DNA of 64,000 nt from contig NZ_FBXK01000001.1 of assembly GCF_900013425.1 (NCBI RefSeq), positions 284,001-348,000 of the forward strand. The letters are read 5' to 3'. This DNA is from Sphingobium sp. Z007 (GTDB lineage: Bacteria > Pseudomonadota > Alphaproteobacteria > Sphingomonadales > Sphingomonadaceae). Each line of letters starts with the position of its first letter. Position 1 is the first letter of the stretch. The notes below the pieces were generated by a model, which was given only the letters and a program-made list of their open reading frames with translations, did no database searches and was not told where the DNA came from. Both the position numbers and the translations under genes were made by a program. Positions 52,194 through 61,133 of this stretch are shown in pieces.

Positions 52194-52213
52194 AAACGGT
52201 CGCCTACCATCCG

Positions 52214-52235
52214 GCGGACGGCTGCGGCCGTCCGC
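52214..52235. terminator. Terminator hairpin between convergent SDR genes
   Basis: GCGGACGGC, four bases, GCCGTCCGC, between stops at 52193 and 52236. Confidence 0.55.
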
Positions 52236-52784
52236 TCACATCGCCGAAATGCCGCCGTCCAGCTTGAGTTCAGCGCCGGTCATCATCCGGCTTTCATCGG
52301 ACGCGAGATAGAGGACGCCATAGGCGATGTCGTCGGGTTCGGCGACGCGGCCGATCGGGATTTGTCGCGCCAGCTTGGCAAGCCGTTCGTCTTGCGTTCC
52401 GCGCCCGATGCCATCCAGCAGGGGCGTGTTGACGAAGGTCGGATGGACCGAGTTGCAGCGGATATCCAGCCCTTCGCGGGCGCAGTGCAGAGCGATTGAT
52501 TTGCTGAGCATCCACACCGCTGCCTTGGATGTGTTATAGCCCACGAAATTGGCGCTCGCGATCAGCCCCGCGATCGATGAAATGGTGATGATCGAACCTG
52601 GCATATGGTCGCGCATCACGCGCAGCGCGGCGCGGCTGCCGAAAAAGACGCTGTCGACGTTGATCGCCATGGTCCGGTCCCAAATGTCGGTCGGCATGTC
52701 CTCGATCGTGCCCATGGGCGCGATACCGGCATTGTTGACCAGCACCGACAGGCCGCCCATCGCCGCCGCCGCCGCGTCGATGAT
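52236..52784 (-). pseudogene. SDR-family oxidoreductase, C-terminal part cut off by the Tn3-family transposon
   Basis: The minus strand reads IDAAAAAMGGLSVLVNNAGIAP... through SSIAGL, catalytic GYNTSKAAV, to AELKLDGGISAM. The N-terminal part of the same gene (76 residues) lies at 56576-56805, beyond the transposon. Joined at the 5-bp duplication ATCAT (minus strand) the frame is continuous (...DEESWPP-I-IDAAAA...) and gives a 257-residue SDR, so the insertion is the only visible damage. This half alone lacks the cofactor-binding motif. Confidence 0.9.
52780..52784. repeat. 5-bp target duplication of the Tn3-family transposon, left copy
   Basis: ATGAT on the plus strand, matching 56576-56580. 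Five-base duplications are the rule for Tn3-family insertion. Confidence 0.85.
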
Positions 52785-52822
52785 GGGTCGTGCGGCTGAG
52801 CGGAACAGGAAAGTGTCGTAAG
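52785..52822 (+). repeat. Tn3-family left terminal inverted repeat
   Basis: 38 bp starting GGGTCGTGCGGCTGAGCGGA and ending GTGTCGTAAG. The transposase stop codon lies 16 bases inside it. Confidence 0.9.
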
Positions 52823-52837
52823 GGGCATTATTTTCTT

Positions 52838-55800
52838 TCAAAAGTCCCATTCGGAATTAGGTTGACGTAGCGGTCTGAGGCCGCCGTTTGCGACGGCGTC
52901 GGGCACGGAGAAATCGTAGCGCCCGAGGAAATTGATGTGACGCCAGGATATCGGCGAGAGTCGAGCGATATCGGCGGGCAGTGGCGGCGTCCCGGCCTCA
53001 CTGAGTTGGCGCACGGTTTCTTGCATGTAGACAGCGTTCCAGTGGACGATGGAGTTGAGGGCGAGACCAAGGACGCCAAGCTGCTCCTCCTGGCCTTGAC
53101 GCAGAGGGCTTCTGATTTCGCCCCGATCGCCGTGATGGACGCGCCGACCGAGCTTGTGGCGCAATTCCTGCCGGTTGAGCTGAAACAATATCCGCCGGCG
53201 GAACGGTCGATCGTCGATGTATCGCAGGATGTGCAGCGTCTTGATGATGCGCCCCAGTTCAGACAGGGCCTTGGCCAGGGTCGTTGGGCGGTCTTTGACC
53301 TGCAGCATGCGCATGACGCCCGCGGCCTTGAGGTGGCCGAGCTTGAGCGATCCGGCCAAACGGATCAGGTCGGCCCAGTGTTCCCTGATCAGATTGACTT
53401 TGATCCTGCCCCAGGCAATCTCATCGAATTGTCCGTAGCTCGCCTGGCGGTCGATGCGCCACAGCTTCGCGCCGCCGATGTCCGCCAGACGGGGGCTGAA
53501 CCGGTAGCCCAAGAGCCAGAACAGCCCGAAAATGGCGTCGGAATAGGCGGCGGTGTCGGTCATGATCTCCAGAGGTTCGAGTTCGGTTTCCTGCTCCAGC
53601 AGGAGAGCCAGGACGACCAGGCTGTCGCGCAACGTGCCGGGGATGACCGCTCCGGCCAGACCGCTGAACTGATTGGAAATCATGTTGTACCAAGTGACGC
53701 CGCGCTCCTGGCCGTAATATTTGGGGTTGGGACCGGCGTGTATGGCACTCGACGGAGCGACAAACCGCATGCCGTCCGCGCTGGCCACCTCGCCGGCGCC
53801 CCAGTGGCGGACGATATCCAGGCGACTGTGAGCGGCAACGATCGCAGCGTTCGCCGCGGCGATGGTCTCGGGCCGAATGAAATTCTGACTGACCCAAGAA
53901 AGCCGGTCGCGACGCAGAGCCGCAAATTCCGGGCGCACGACTGGCTCAAGACCGATGTTGCATGCGCCGCCGACCAGGGTCGCGCACAGGCTTATCTCGA
54001 AGTGCTCGACGGTCGCCTGACGCTCGCTCAGATGGGTAAAGGACTTGGCAAATCCGGTTCGCGCCATGACTTCAAGAAAGATGTCGGGCATCCCCGCCTT
54101 CGGCATGCGCGTTTGGACGGCGGCGCGAAGCGAACGAAGGCTCTCGGATTCATCAAGCTTGTCGAGGGGCGTGACCACAATCTGGGTCTTGTCGGCGACC
54201 GTCTCGAAACGCAGGTCCAGATTGTCGCCCGCGCGCCCGGCGACATGACGATATGCCTCATCGAGAAGGCGGGAGAGACCGTCGATCTCAGTGTCGGCTT
54301 CCAGAGATCGGCCCAGGGCGCGTGCTACCATCAATCTGGAATTGTGCCAGGACTCGCCCTCGAGCATCCCGCGCCGGGGATCCCCGTATCGGATGCCGGG
54401 CTTGGCGAACACGTCGCGACGCTTGATCGCGAGACGCCATGCATCGATGATCGCGAAGACATAGGCTTTCGGGTCTCTCACCCTGCCTTCATGATCGAGG
54501 GCATGTTGCCTCCACGCCTTTGGGATCGCGGCGGTCGGTGCGCCGCGCATCTTGGCGAGAGACGACCAGTCGTCCACGCCCTTGAGGTAGCTGATCGCGG
54601 CCTTGACGTTTTTGCCGCCCGGGGCGGCGTCGATCTCGATGCGGGTGGTGATTTCAAAGAACAATCGCCGGGCGCCCCGCCATTTTGTTCGCAGTTGATC
54701 ATATGGCTTGGTCTCTGCGGGCTTGGCGATTGCCTCCACCTTGGACATGGCGGCCTCGATGTCGGGACGGGGCAACCGCTCGAAGAGCACGTCTCGCCAT
54801 TCATTGAGGGGCAGCCCGTCGTCGGTCAAAACCAAGAGACCCATCGCGTGGAGCAGCATCGCTGCGCCATCGAGATCGCGCAGGCTACGCAGGCGGGCCT
54901 GCTTGTCGGCGGCTTCAGCCCCCTTCACCAAGTCGGCAAGCAGAGCCTCGGCCAGCTCGGCAGCGTCGTCCTGGGCCGCCGCTTCGAGCGTATGGAAGAG
55001 CGCGGCTACGGTCGCGGTTCGACGAGGCTCCTGAAGGGCAGCGATAGCCGAAGGCTTGCTGACGCGCGCCACCCGCGCGAGGCGCTCAAGGGTTGTGGCT
55101 GGAACACCCCGCGGTGGCGCCGGCCGCAGATTGAACGCCCGGACCGCATCGAGCCGATCAAGGTGGCGGAAGAGCTCGGTCGGCATGCGCTTGGAGGGAA
55201 TGGTCCGCAGCGCGTCCAAGGCGGCGAACGTGGATGTGTCGCCATCGTCAAACAGAGCGGCGATCCGCGCGCGCTGGTCATCACTCAAGCTGGCGACCAG
55301 ATGGTGCCAAAGTCTGGTCCGCGCACGATCGCGGATTCTGCCGACCAATCGCTCGACGACCGTGACGCCCGGCAGCAGCACCTTGTTGGCGATCAACCAC
55401 GCCGCAGCTCGATCAATCAGGGGCCCAGGCCGATCGTCGCCGCTCCAACACAGGGCGTAGAGCCATCGGGTCAGTCGGAAACGCGCCAACGCGTTGTCGC
55501 CAAAGTCCGTGAAGCCGCAGTGCGTCCGGATGAGCGCGAGGTGCCGGATGCGCCGGCTTCCCGCAAAATAGCCATCCACGTCAGTGCCGGGTTCAAGAGC
55601 GAGTTGTTCGATCACGCCCGCCAGGACCGACGCTGGGATCTCGGCGGCCGAGACTGGAAATGCACCCAGAAACCGGGCGCTCGTCAGCATCACCCCAAAG
55701 CCGAGCCGATTGTGGGCGCCGCGCAGAGTTCCAATGAGGTTGCGATCGGTTTGGTCCAGATGGAAATATCGCGCGAGTTGGTCTGTCGACGGTTCGCCGT

Positions 55801-55852
55801 CGAAGCAGGCAAAGCCCTGACGCTGAGCGTCAGTGAGGTGACGGGTGGGCAT
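52838..55852 (-). CDS. tnpA: Tn3-family transposase TnpA
   Basis: 1004 residues from ATG 55852 (MPTRHLTDAQRQGFACF); the frame continues upstream but the Tn3 family length and start are met here. N-terminal DUF4158-type domain, then the DDE domain with LEIMTDTAAYSDAIFGLFWLLGYRFSPRLADI (first Asp), and the C-terminal block with QEEQLGVLGLALNSIVHWNAVYMQ containing the catalytic Glu region, ending LSPISWRHINFLGRYDF. It cuts the 38-bp repeats for replicative transposition into cointegrates. Confidence 0.93.
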   Translation of the reverse strand: MPTRHLTDAQRQGFACFDGEPSTDQLARYFHLDQTDRNLIGTLRGAHNRLGFGVMLTSARFLGAFPVSAAEIPASVLAGVIEQLALEPGTDVDGYFAGSRRIRHLALIRTHCGFTDFGDNALARFRLTRWLYALCWSGDDRPGPLIDRAAAWLIANKVLLPGVTVVERLVGRIRDRARTRLWHHLVASLSDDQRARIAALFDDGDTSTFAALDALRTIPSKRMPTELFRHLDRLDAVRAFNLRPAPPRGVPATTLERLARVARVSKPSAIAALQEPRRTATVAALFHTLEAAAQDDAAELAEALLADLVKGAEAADKQARLRSLRDLDGAAMLLHAMGLLVLTDDGLPLNEWRDVLFERLPRPDIEAAMSKVEAIAKPAETKPYDQLRTKWRGARRLFFEITTRIEIDAAPGGKNVKAAISYLKGVDDWSSLAKMRGAPTAAIPKAWRQHALDHEGRVRDPKAYVFAIIDAWRLAIKRRDVFAKPGIRYGDPRRGMLEGESWHNSRLMVARALGRSLEADTEIDGLSRLLDEAYRHVAGRAGDNLDLRFETVADKTQIVVTPLDKLDESESLRSLRAAVQTRMPKAGMPDIFLEVMARTGFAKSFTHLSERQATVEHFEISLCATLVGGACNIGLEPVVRPEFAALRRDRLSWVSQNFIRPETIAAANAAIVAAHSRLDIVRHWGAGEVASADGMRFVAPSSAIHAGPNPKYYGQERGVTWYNMISNQFSGLAGAVIPGTLRDSLVVLALLLEQETELEPLEIMTDTAAYSDAIFGLFWLLGYRFSPRLADIGGAKLWRIDRQASYGQFDEIAWGRIKVNLIREHWADLIRLAGSLKLGHLKAAGVMRMLQVKDRPTTLAKALSELGRIIKTLHILRYIDDRPFRRRILFQLNRQELRHKLGRRVHHGDRGEIRSPLRQGQEEQLGVLGLALNSIVHWNAVYMQETVRQLSEAGTPPLPADIARLSPISWRHINFLGRYDFSVPDAVANGGLRPLRQPNSEWDF

Positions 55853-55983
55853 ACCGTGCGAAACTTCCAACTTTTGCGAAGGGGACGGCAGATGCCGATA
55901 AACAAGGCGAATTTCTTCGCAAAACATATGTGCGAAATAAAAGCATTTTGCAGTAACTTTCGCACGGTGCTTGGAGCGACCGC
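55853..55983. other. Putative res site between tnpA and resolvase
   Basis: The 131-bp divergent gap contains GTGCGAAA at 55856-55863, again at 55930-55937, and TTTCGCAC at 55958-55965; the last two form an 8-bp-arm dyad with 20 bases between. TTCGCA (55916) and TGCGAA (55931) form another overlapping dyad. Tn3 res sites consist of such dyads bound by resolvase, and they overlap both promoters. Confidence 0.55.
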
Positions 55984-56544
55984 ATGAAGCTTGGCTATGC
56001 ACGCGTTTCCACCGAGGATCAGAACCTGGAAATCCAGCGCGATCGGCTCTCGGAGGCCGGCTGTGAGATGATGTTCGAGGAGAAAATATCGGGGGCCGCT
56101 CGTGGCCGGCCCGAGCTTGAAAGTCTAATCGGCCACCTGCGCAAAGACGATGTTCTCGTCGTCGCCCGCCTCGATCGTTTAGCGCGATCCACCATCGAAC
56201 TCCTGCACATCGCGGAACGCATCAAGGAAAAGCAGGCAGGATTACAATCGCTTGATGAGCCTTGGGCCGATACCACGTCCCCGTCCGGCGTGATGATCAT
56301 GACCGTGTTCGCTGGGATCGCCCAGTTCGAGCGGGCTCTCATATTGAGCCGAACCGACGAAGGTCGAAAGGCGGCGATGGCGCGCGGCGTGGCCTTCGGA
56401 CGCCCAAAGAAAATGCGACCCGATCAGGCTGAGCTCGCTCGCCAACTCGTACTCGAGGGCAAGTCCATCAGCGCCGTCGCCAGAACCTTTAACGTTCACC
56501 CGGCGACTATCTATCGCTGTATCGAACCAAACGGCTCCTTATGA
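55984..56544 (+). CDS. tnpR: Serine resolvase/invertase (Tn3-family resolvase)
   Basis: 186 residues. KLGYARVSTEDQNLEIQRDRL holds the catalytic Ser. VVARLDRLARSTIELL carries the active-site Arg residues, and SPSGVMIMTVFAGIAQFERALI the E-helix region. The C-terminal HTH is KSISAVARTFNVHPATIYRC. It resolves cointegrates at res. The stop codon is at the inner edge of the right terminal repeat (3' end overlaps it by seven bases). Confidence 0.93.
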   Translation: MKLGYARVSTEDQNLEIQRDRLSEAGCEMMFEEKISGAARGRPELESLIGHLRKDDVLVVARLDRLARSTIELLHIAERIKEKQAGLQSLDEPWADTTSPSGVMIMTVFAGIAQFERALILSRTDEGRKAAMARGVAFGRPKKMRPDQAELARQLVLEGKSISAVARTFNVHPATIYRCIEPNGSL

Positions 56545-56575
56545 CACTTTTCTGTTCCGCTCAGCCGCACGACCC
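56538..56575 (-). repeat. Tn3-family right terminal inverted repeat
   Basis: Read inward it begins GGGTCGTGCGGCTGAGCGGA and ends GTGTCATAAG; 36 of 38 bases match the left repeat. Confidence 0.9.
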
Positions 56576-56805
56576 ATGATCGGTGGCCAGCTTTCCTCGT
56601 CGGTCACGTCGAGGAAGAAGGCGCTGGCCGTGCCAGTTCCCAGTTCCGCATTGATGGCGTCGGCCACAGCGGCGGCGCCGGGCAGGTTCAGGTCGGCGAT
56701 CGCGACCTTGGCGCCATGGCGGGCGAGCATCCACGCGCTCGCTGCGCCCAAACCCTGCGCGCCGCCGGTAATCAGCGCTTTCTTGCCAGCGACCCGCCCG
56801 GCCAT
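56576..56805 (-). pseudogene. SDR-family oxidoreductase, N-terminal part cut off by the Tn3-family transposon
   Basis: From ATG 56805 the minus strand reads MAGRVAGKKALITGGAQGLG (Rossmann G-x3-G-x-G), DLNLPGAAAV and FLDVTDEESWPPI, then passes into the transposon repeat. It continues at 52784-52236. The gene follows an enoyl-CoA hydratase gene by 14 bases, so it was the second gene of that operon. The target copy ATGAT (plus strand) is at 56576-56580. Confidence 0.9.
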
Positions 56806-56819
56806 GCCCTGCGTGCCGA

Positions 56820-57614
56820 TCAGCGGACCTCCCACTTCTTGCTATTGTTCATAATGGCCCAGCGATCCACCTGCGCGGTGCCGATGGGGTTGCCCAGGAA
56901 ACAATATTTGAGGCTGGTCTGCAACGCTGCCGAGCGGGTCTGGTCGAGCGATTCCCAGATGGCGCGTACCGTCCCCTGCGTGGCGGCGGGCGGCTTGGCG
57001 GCGATCTGCCTGCCCAGTTCGTCGGCGCGATCCCACAGGCGATCGAGCGTGACGATTTCAGTCACCAACCCAATCCGCTTGGCGGTCTCCGCGCCGATCC
57101 GCTCGTCATTGCCCAGCAACGCCATGCGCAGGACGTCGCCCAGCGGCATGCGATAGGTCGCACCGATCGGCTCGACTGCGGACGTCATGCCATAGGTGAC
57201 ATGGGGGTCGAAGAAGGTCGCTTCCTCCGAACAGATGATGATGTCGCTTTCGTTGATCCAGTAGAAGGCGCCGCCCGCCGCCATCCCGTGCACGGCGCAG
57301 ACCACCGGCTTCCAGCAGCGATTGGCCTTGGGGCCCAGAAAGTCGCCGGGGTCGCGCGCCGTCCAGATATTGCCGTGCATGATCTGACCTTCGGGCGTCT
57401 GGCTCTGCTTGACGTCCACGCCCGTGGAAAAGGCCCGGCCCTTGGCCGCGCGCAGCACGACGCAATGGACATCGTCGTCGTTCGATATATCTTTCCACAA
57501 ATAGTCGAACTCCTCCAGCATCCGCCTGGTGAAAGAATTCATCGCATCGGGACGGTTGATCGTCACGGTGGCAACATGGTCGGCCTTGCTGACCAGGATC
57601 GTTTCATATTCCAT
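56820..57614 (-). CDS. Enoyl-CoA hydratase/isomerase family protein
   Basis: 264 residues. VATVTINRPDAMNSFTRRML, KGRAFSTGVDVKQSQTPEGQ, the cluster-type insertion NIWTARDPGDFLGPKANRCWKPVVCAVHGMAAGGAFYWINESDIIICSE, and TFFDPHVTYGMTSAVEP. The region after HGMAAGG fits hydratases acting on ring or branched substrates. The promoter side contains the dyad at 57628-57642, and a FadR-type regulator gene is divergent. Confidence 0.85.
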   Translation of the reverse strand: MEYETILVSKADHVATVTINRPDAMNSFTRRMLEEFDYLWKDISNDDDVHCVVLRAAKGRAFSTGVDVKQSQTPEGQIMHGNIWTARDPGDFLGPKANRCWKPVVCAVHGMAAGGAFYWINESDIIICSEEATFFDPHVTYGMTSAVEPIGATYRMPLGDVLRMALLGNDERIGAETAKRIGLVTEIVTLDRLWDRADELGRQIAAKPPAATQGTVRAIWESLDQTRSAALQTSLKYCFLGNPIGTAQVDRWAIMNNSKKWEVR

Positions 57615-57627
57615 CGGGACATTCCCC

Positions 57628-57642
57628 TCTAACTAGGTTAGA
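57628..57642. promoter_or_regulatory. Inverted-repeat operator between enoyl-CoA hydratase and FadR-type regulator genes
   Basis: TCTAAC, three bases, GTTAGA, 14 bases upstream of the hydratase start and about 90 bases from the regulator start. Candidate site for the adjacent GntR-family protein. Confidence 0.45.
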
Positions 57643-57732
57643 TAGGCCTTATTGTGCCATGATGATATGTGCAAGCTTGCCAAGTGGCTATCGGCAGCTT
57701 TAGATCGAGGTTTACCTTTTGGGGAGAATAAA

Positions 57733-58536
57733 TTGTCCCGCGCGCGCAATGAGATGATTGAACAGGCGCCGACAGCAGCGGCCCGCGTGTCTATTCGCGT
57801 GCCCAAGACGTCCGAGGTCGTGGCTGACCATATCCGCAAGCGCATCGTGCGCGGCGAGTTGAAGGAAGGCGATTTTCTGCCGCCCGAAGGGCAGTTGATG
57901 GTCAGCCTGGGCATTTCCCGGCCCACCTTGCGCGAGGCGTTTCGCATATTGGAAGCCGAAATGCTCATCAGCGTAGGGCGCGGATCACGCACAGGCGCGC
58001 GGGTCCATGCGCCGCGTGTCGACAGCGTATCGCGCTATGCCGGTTTTGTGTTGCAGTCTCAGGGCACGACCGTCGGCGACATTTACGAAGCACGCCTCGC
58101 GATCGAACCCTATATCGCGCGTCGACTGGCGGAAAAGCCACCCAAGGACGTAGTCGCCCGGCTTGCGGCCGAAATCGACCGGCTACAGGCGATGGTCGAA
58201 GAAGAGCGCTATGTCGATTTCATGATCGGCCTTGCCGAATTCCATCGTATCCTGGTGGAACTTGGCGGCAATCATACCCTGCTATTCTTGACCACCATCC
58301 TGCATGGCGTGGTCGCCCGTTATCAAGTGGAGCATCTCGATCGACGCGCCGTTTCGGGCGAGGTTCAACGCAAACGGGCGTTGGGGGGCATTCGGTCCTT
58401 CCGTAAGCTCGTTTCGCTGATCGAAGCCGGCGATGGCGACAATGCGGAGGCCCATTGGCGGCTGCACGTGATAAATGCCAACAAGTCCTGGCTGGAGCCG
58501 GATCAGGAAGACAGTTTGATCGACGTGCTGGATTAA
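57733..58536 (+). CDS. GntR/FadR-family regulator (FCD domain)
   Basis: 267 residues if the TTG at 57733 is used: it has GGGGAGAATAAA directly upstream, better than any ATG further up. HTH: VADHIRKRIVRGELKEGDFLPPEGQLMVSLGISRPTLREAFRILEAEMLISV. FCD domain with YEARLAIEPYIARRLAE, LAEFHRILVELGGNHTLLFL, and HWRLHVINANKSWLE. Paralogue of the GntR protein at 27297-28067. The two may respond to related acyl-CoAs and coordinate the cluster. Confidence 0.88.
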   Translation: MSRARNEMIEQAPTAAARVSIRVPKTSEVVADHIRKRIVRGELKEGDFLPPEGQLMVSLGISRPTLREAFRILEAEMLISVGRGSRTGARVHAPRVDSVSRYAGFVLQSQGTTVGDIYEARLAIEPYIARRLAEKPPKDVVARLAAEIDRLQAMVEEERYVDFMIGLAEFHRILVELGGNHTLLFLTTILHGVVARYQVEHLDRRAVSGEVQRKRALGGIRSFRKLVSLIEAGDGDNAEAHWRLHVINANKSWLEPDQEDSLIDVLD

Positions 58537-58552
58537 TCACTCCAGTCAACTG

Positions 58553-59518
58553 TCATGCTGCGGTTCGATCCCGCAGCATGTGCCGCAAAGCCGCTTCCAC
58601 ATCGCGGCGCAGCATCAAAGCAGCGGCGGAATTGGCGATGAGGTCGAATCCATGGACTGCGCCTGGGTATATATGGCATTCTACCGCGACGCCGGCGCGC
58701 ACTAGCCGCACGGCATAGTCCAAGTCCTCGTCCAGAAACAGGTCGAGCGCACCGACCGCGATCATCGTCGGCGGCAGGGCCGACAGGTCGGTGGCCAATG
58801 CAGGTGCGTAATGGCCAAGGCGATCGGGTGCGATGTCCTCCCGACCGCGCAGCGCGGTCCAGCCAAACTGGTTGGAGCCGCGGGTCCAGATGAACTCGCC
58901 GGTGCTCGGATTGTCGCGTCCTTCAGGTGACCCAGTCCGGGGATCCAGCATGGGGTATGTCAGGAGTTGGCCCGCCAGCGGGGGCATTGCGCGATCACGT
59001 GCGATCAAGGCCGTCGCCGCTGCGAGTCCACCACCGGCGCTTTCCCCTGTGATGACGATCCGCGCGGGGTCGATGTTGATGGCGCTGCCATACCGTTGCA
59101 TCCAGTCGAGTACCGCAACGCAATCCTCGACCGGTCCGGGAAAGGGCGTTTCAGGCGCCAGCCGATAATCGACCGATACCACGACGGCTCCTTGCTCTGC
59201 GGCAAGGCGGGCGTTCGCGGCATCATTCATCGCGGCCATGCCAGCCACCATGCCTCCCCCATGTATATGCAAAATTCCCGGATATCGCCCTGTGTCATGA
59301 CTCTGGTCGGGATGGAATATGCGAATGTTCACGTCGGGGGCGTCGGGAGGCCCTTGGACGGCTCGCTGCTGGCAGAGGATGGCGCTATCCTGCGCGCCTG
59401 CATACATCGACGCCATGCTGTCGCGTGATAGTGTCAGGGTTTCGGCGCAAAGGTCGCCGGTGGGCATGGCGTCGATCAACGCGAGCAGGTCGGCGGCAAC
59501 GAGAGAACGTGTCGTCAT
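58553..59518 (-). CDS. Alpha/beta hydrolase, hormone-sensitive-lipase family
   Basis: 321 residues. HIHGGGMVAGM (oxyanion HGGG), ITGESAGGGLAAA (nucleophile Ser), MIAVGALDLFLDEDLDYAV with the Asp, and GAVHGFD with the His. Carboxylesterase acting on an uncharged ester or lactone; removal of an acyl group or opening of a Baeyer-Villiger lactone would fit a catabolic cluster. Only 14 bases separate it from the thiolase-like gene upstream, so it is the last gene of that operon (61863 to 58553). Confidence 0.85.
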   Translation of the reverse strand: MTTRSLVAADLLALIDAMPTGDLCAETLTLSRDSMASMYAGAQDSAILCQQRAVQGPPDAPDVNIRIFHPDQSHDTGRYPGILHIHGGGMVAGMAAMNDAANARLAAEQGAVVVSVDYRLAPETPFPGPVEDCVAVLDWMQRYGSAINIDPARIVITGESAGGGLAAATALIARDRAMPPLAGQLLTYPMLDPRTGSPEGRDNPSTGEFIWTRGSNQFGWTALRGREDIAPDRLGHYAPALATDLSALPPTMIAVGALDLFLDEDLDYAVRLVRAGVAVECHIYPGAVHGFDLIANSAAALMLRRDVEAALRHMLRDRTAA

Positions 59519-59532
59519 GGGTGCAAATTATC

Positions 59533-60717
59533 CTATGCTCGAACGAGAAGAAAACACCCGGCAAGCGGTCCGCCTGCGGTTGAAAGTGCCGCCACGCGAG
59601 GCAATCCGCCAACCTGGCGGTCGCCACCCAGACCCCGCAACTGCACACATGCCTCATATATTTGCCCATAAGCGTGCATCCGGCCAGCCGATAGCGCGCC
59701 GCCATTGGTATTCAGCGGGAGGTCGCCTTCCAGCGCGATGCGGCTGCCGTCGCCAATGAAGTCGCCTGCCTCGTAGCGGCCGCAAAAGCCGAAATTCTCC
59801 AGCCAGTTGATCGTATGATAGCTAAAGCCGTCATAAAGTTCGGCGACGTCCACATCCTTGGGCTTGAGGTCGGTGCGGCTCCACATCATTTCCGCCACCT
59901 TGGGCTGGGCCTGGGTTGCGAGCGCATCAAGCTGGGTCCAACTGTTGCGATAGTGCATGGAACTGCCGACCGCATCGATATGGGTGACGGGATGCGGTCC
60001 ATCGCGCGCGGCGTCGATATGGCTCAGGATGATCGCGGTCGATCCGTCGATCGGTACGTCGCAGTCGAACAATCGCAAAGGCGTGGAGATGATCGGCGAG
60101 GCGAAATAATCGTCCATGCTGATTGGCGTGCGATAGACGGCGGCCGGATTGAGCCCCGCATTGCGCCGCCCGTTAATCGCGATCCGTGCGACCTGTTCCG
60201 GCTTGATGCCCGATTCATGGATATAGCGCTGGAACATCAGCGCCTGCTGTGTCGCGGCGGCATAGGTATGATAGGGCGCATACCAGGCGAAGGGGCCACG
60301 CACCCGCTCGCCGGGGCGGTTGAGTGCATTGGCGAACCCGGTCTTGCGCGCGGTCGCCTCATACATGGTGCGAAATATCAACACATGGCGGCAAAGCCCC
60401 GCCGCGATCGCGCCGATGGCGTTGAACAGCGCGCCGAACTGGCCAGCGGTTTCGGCCGCATTGGAATACCAGCCCAGCTTCAGGCGCAACGCATCCTGCA
60501 AGGCGGGGATGCCGACGTCGGAAAAGCCCGATCCATCCCCCCGATCGCCGGGCCATGTCGCCATACCGTCTATGTCGGCGCGGGTCAGGCCTGCGTCTGC
60601 AATCGCCTCCATCGCTGCGTCGATGGTCAGGCCAAGCGCGGACTTGTCCGCCCCGCGCGAGATTTTCGACTGGCCGATCCCGGTGATCGCCGTCTGCTTT
60701 TCGGCATAGGCGGTCAT
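59533..60717 (-). CDS. Thiolase-like protein, candidate Ltp2-type retro-aldolase
   Basis: 394 residues from ATG 60717, ATGA overlap with the DUF35 gene. AITGIGQSKISRGADKSALGLTIDAAMEAIADAGLTRADIDG, VAELYDGFSYHTINWLENFGFCG, LNTNGGALSAGRMHAYGQIYEACVQLRG, STAGGPLAGCFLLVRA. The position of the nucleophilic Cys (WYSNAAETAGQFGALFNAIGAI) has none. Together with the tightly coupled DUF35 gene this matches the Ltp2/ChsH2-DUF35 aldolase pair. A second, separate pair exists at 43040-44714, about 40-45 percent similar by eye. Confidence 0.78.
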   Translation of the reverse strand: MTAYAEKQTAITGIGQSKISRGADKSALGLTIDAAMEAIADAGLTRADIDGMATWPGDRGDGSGFSDVGIPALQDALRLKLGWYSNAAETAGQFGALFNAIGAIAAGLCRHVLIFRTMYEATARKTGFANALNRPGERVRGPFAWYAPYHTYAAATQQALMFQRYIHESGIKPEQVARIAINGRRNAGLNPAAVYRTPISMDDYFASPIISTPLRLFDCDVPIDGSTAIILSHIDAARDGPHPVTHIDAVGSSMHYRNSWTQLDALATQAQPKVAEMMWSRTDLKPKDVDVAELYDGFSYHTINWLENFGFCGRYEAGDFIGDGSRIALEGDLPLNTNGGALSAGRMHAYGQIYEACVQLRGLGGDRQVGGLPRVAALSTAGGPLAGCFLLVRA

Positions 60718-61133
60718 GCGCTTTGCGCACACGGCGCGAACAGCGGCACCCACAGATCATCCGCCTGCTCGAATTGCACCATGACCCTCATGCCGATCGC
60801 CACGTCCTGTGGCGCGCAATCGACGATATTGGTGGCCAGGCGCACCTCTGGGCTTTCCTCAAGCACGACGAGCGCCAGCACATAAGGAACCGGCAGGCCG
60901 GGCATCCATTGCTTGTGATTGACAGTGAAAGTCTCGACGGTCGCGCGGCCGGATACCGCATGAGGCGCCGTGTCGCGACCCTCGCATTGCGGGCAAAATC
61001 CGGTCGGCGGGTGGATGAGATAATGGCAGGCATTGCACCGTTCGATCAGCAATCGGCCATCTTTTCCCCCGGTCCAGAAGGGCAGGGTGTCGCGATCGGT
61101 CGCGGGCAAGGGACGGGGCAGGCTATCGATCAT
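60714..61133 (-). CDS. DUF35 OB-fold protein with zinc ribbon
   Basis: 139 residues from ATG 61133. DTLPFWTGGKDGRLLIERCNACHYLIHPPTGFCPQCEG has the complete C-x2-C...C-x2-C zinc knuckle, then the OB-fold VETFTVNHKQWMPGLPVPYVLALVVLEESPEVRLATNIVDCAPQDVAIGMRVMVQFE. Partner of the thiolase-like protein in the same operon. Compare the homologue at 44298 whose zinc cysteines are lost. Overlaps the alpha/beta hydrolase gene upstream by 11 bases. Confidence 0.88.
   Translation of the reverse strand: MIDSLPRPLPATDRDTLPFWTGGKDGRLLIERCNACHYLIHPPTGFCPQCEGRDTAPHAVSGRATVETFTVNHKQWMPGLPVPYVLALVVLEESPEVRLATNIVDCAPQDVAIGMRVMVQFEQADDLWVPLFAPCAQSA

Larger units (their letters stand above)
52785..56575. mobile_element. 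Minimal Tn3-family transposon
   Basis: 3791 bp with 38-bp terminal inverted repeats (52785-52822 and 56538-56575; 2 mismatches) beginning GGGTCGTGCGGCTGAGCGGA, which align with the Tn3 repeat pattern (GGAAC...AAA...GTAAG end). It carries only a transposase gene and a serine resolvase gene, divergent, with a putative res site between. No passenger genes are present. Both genes appear intact, so the unit could be active. Confidence 0.92.

Noticed and set aside
52937..55987. 1016-codon open frame opposite tnpA
   Set aside because: Antisense of the Tn3 transposase in GC-rich DNA; no family similarity and the tnpA strand has all motifs.
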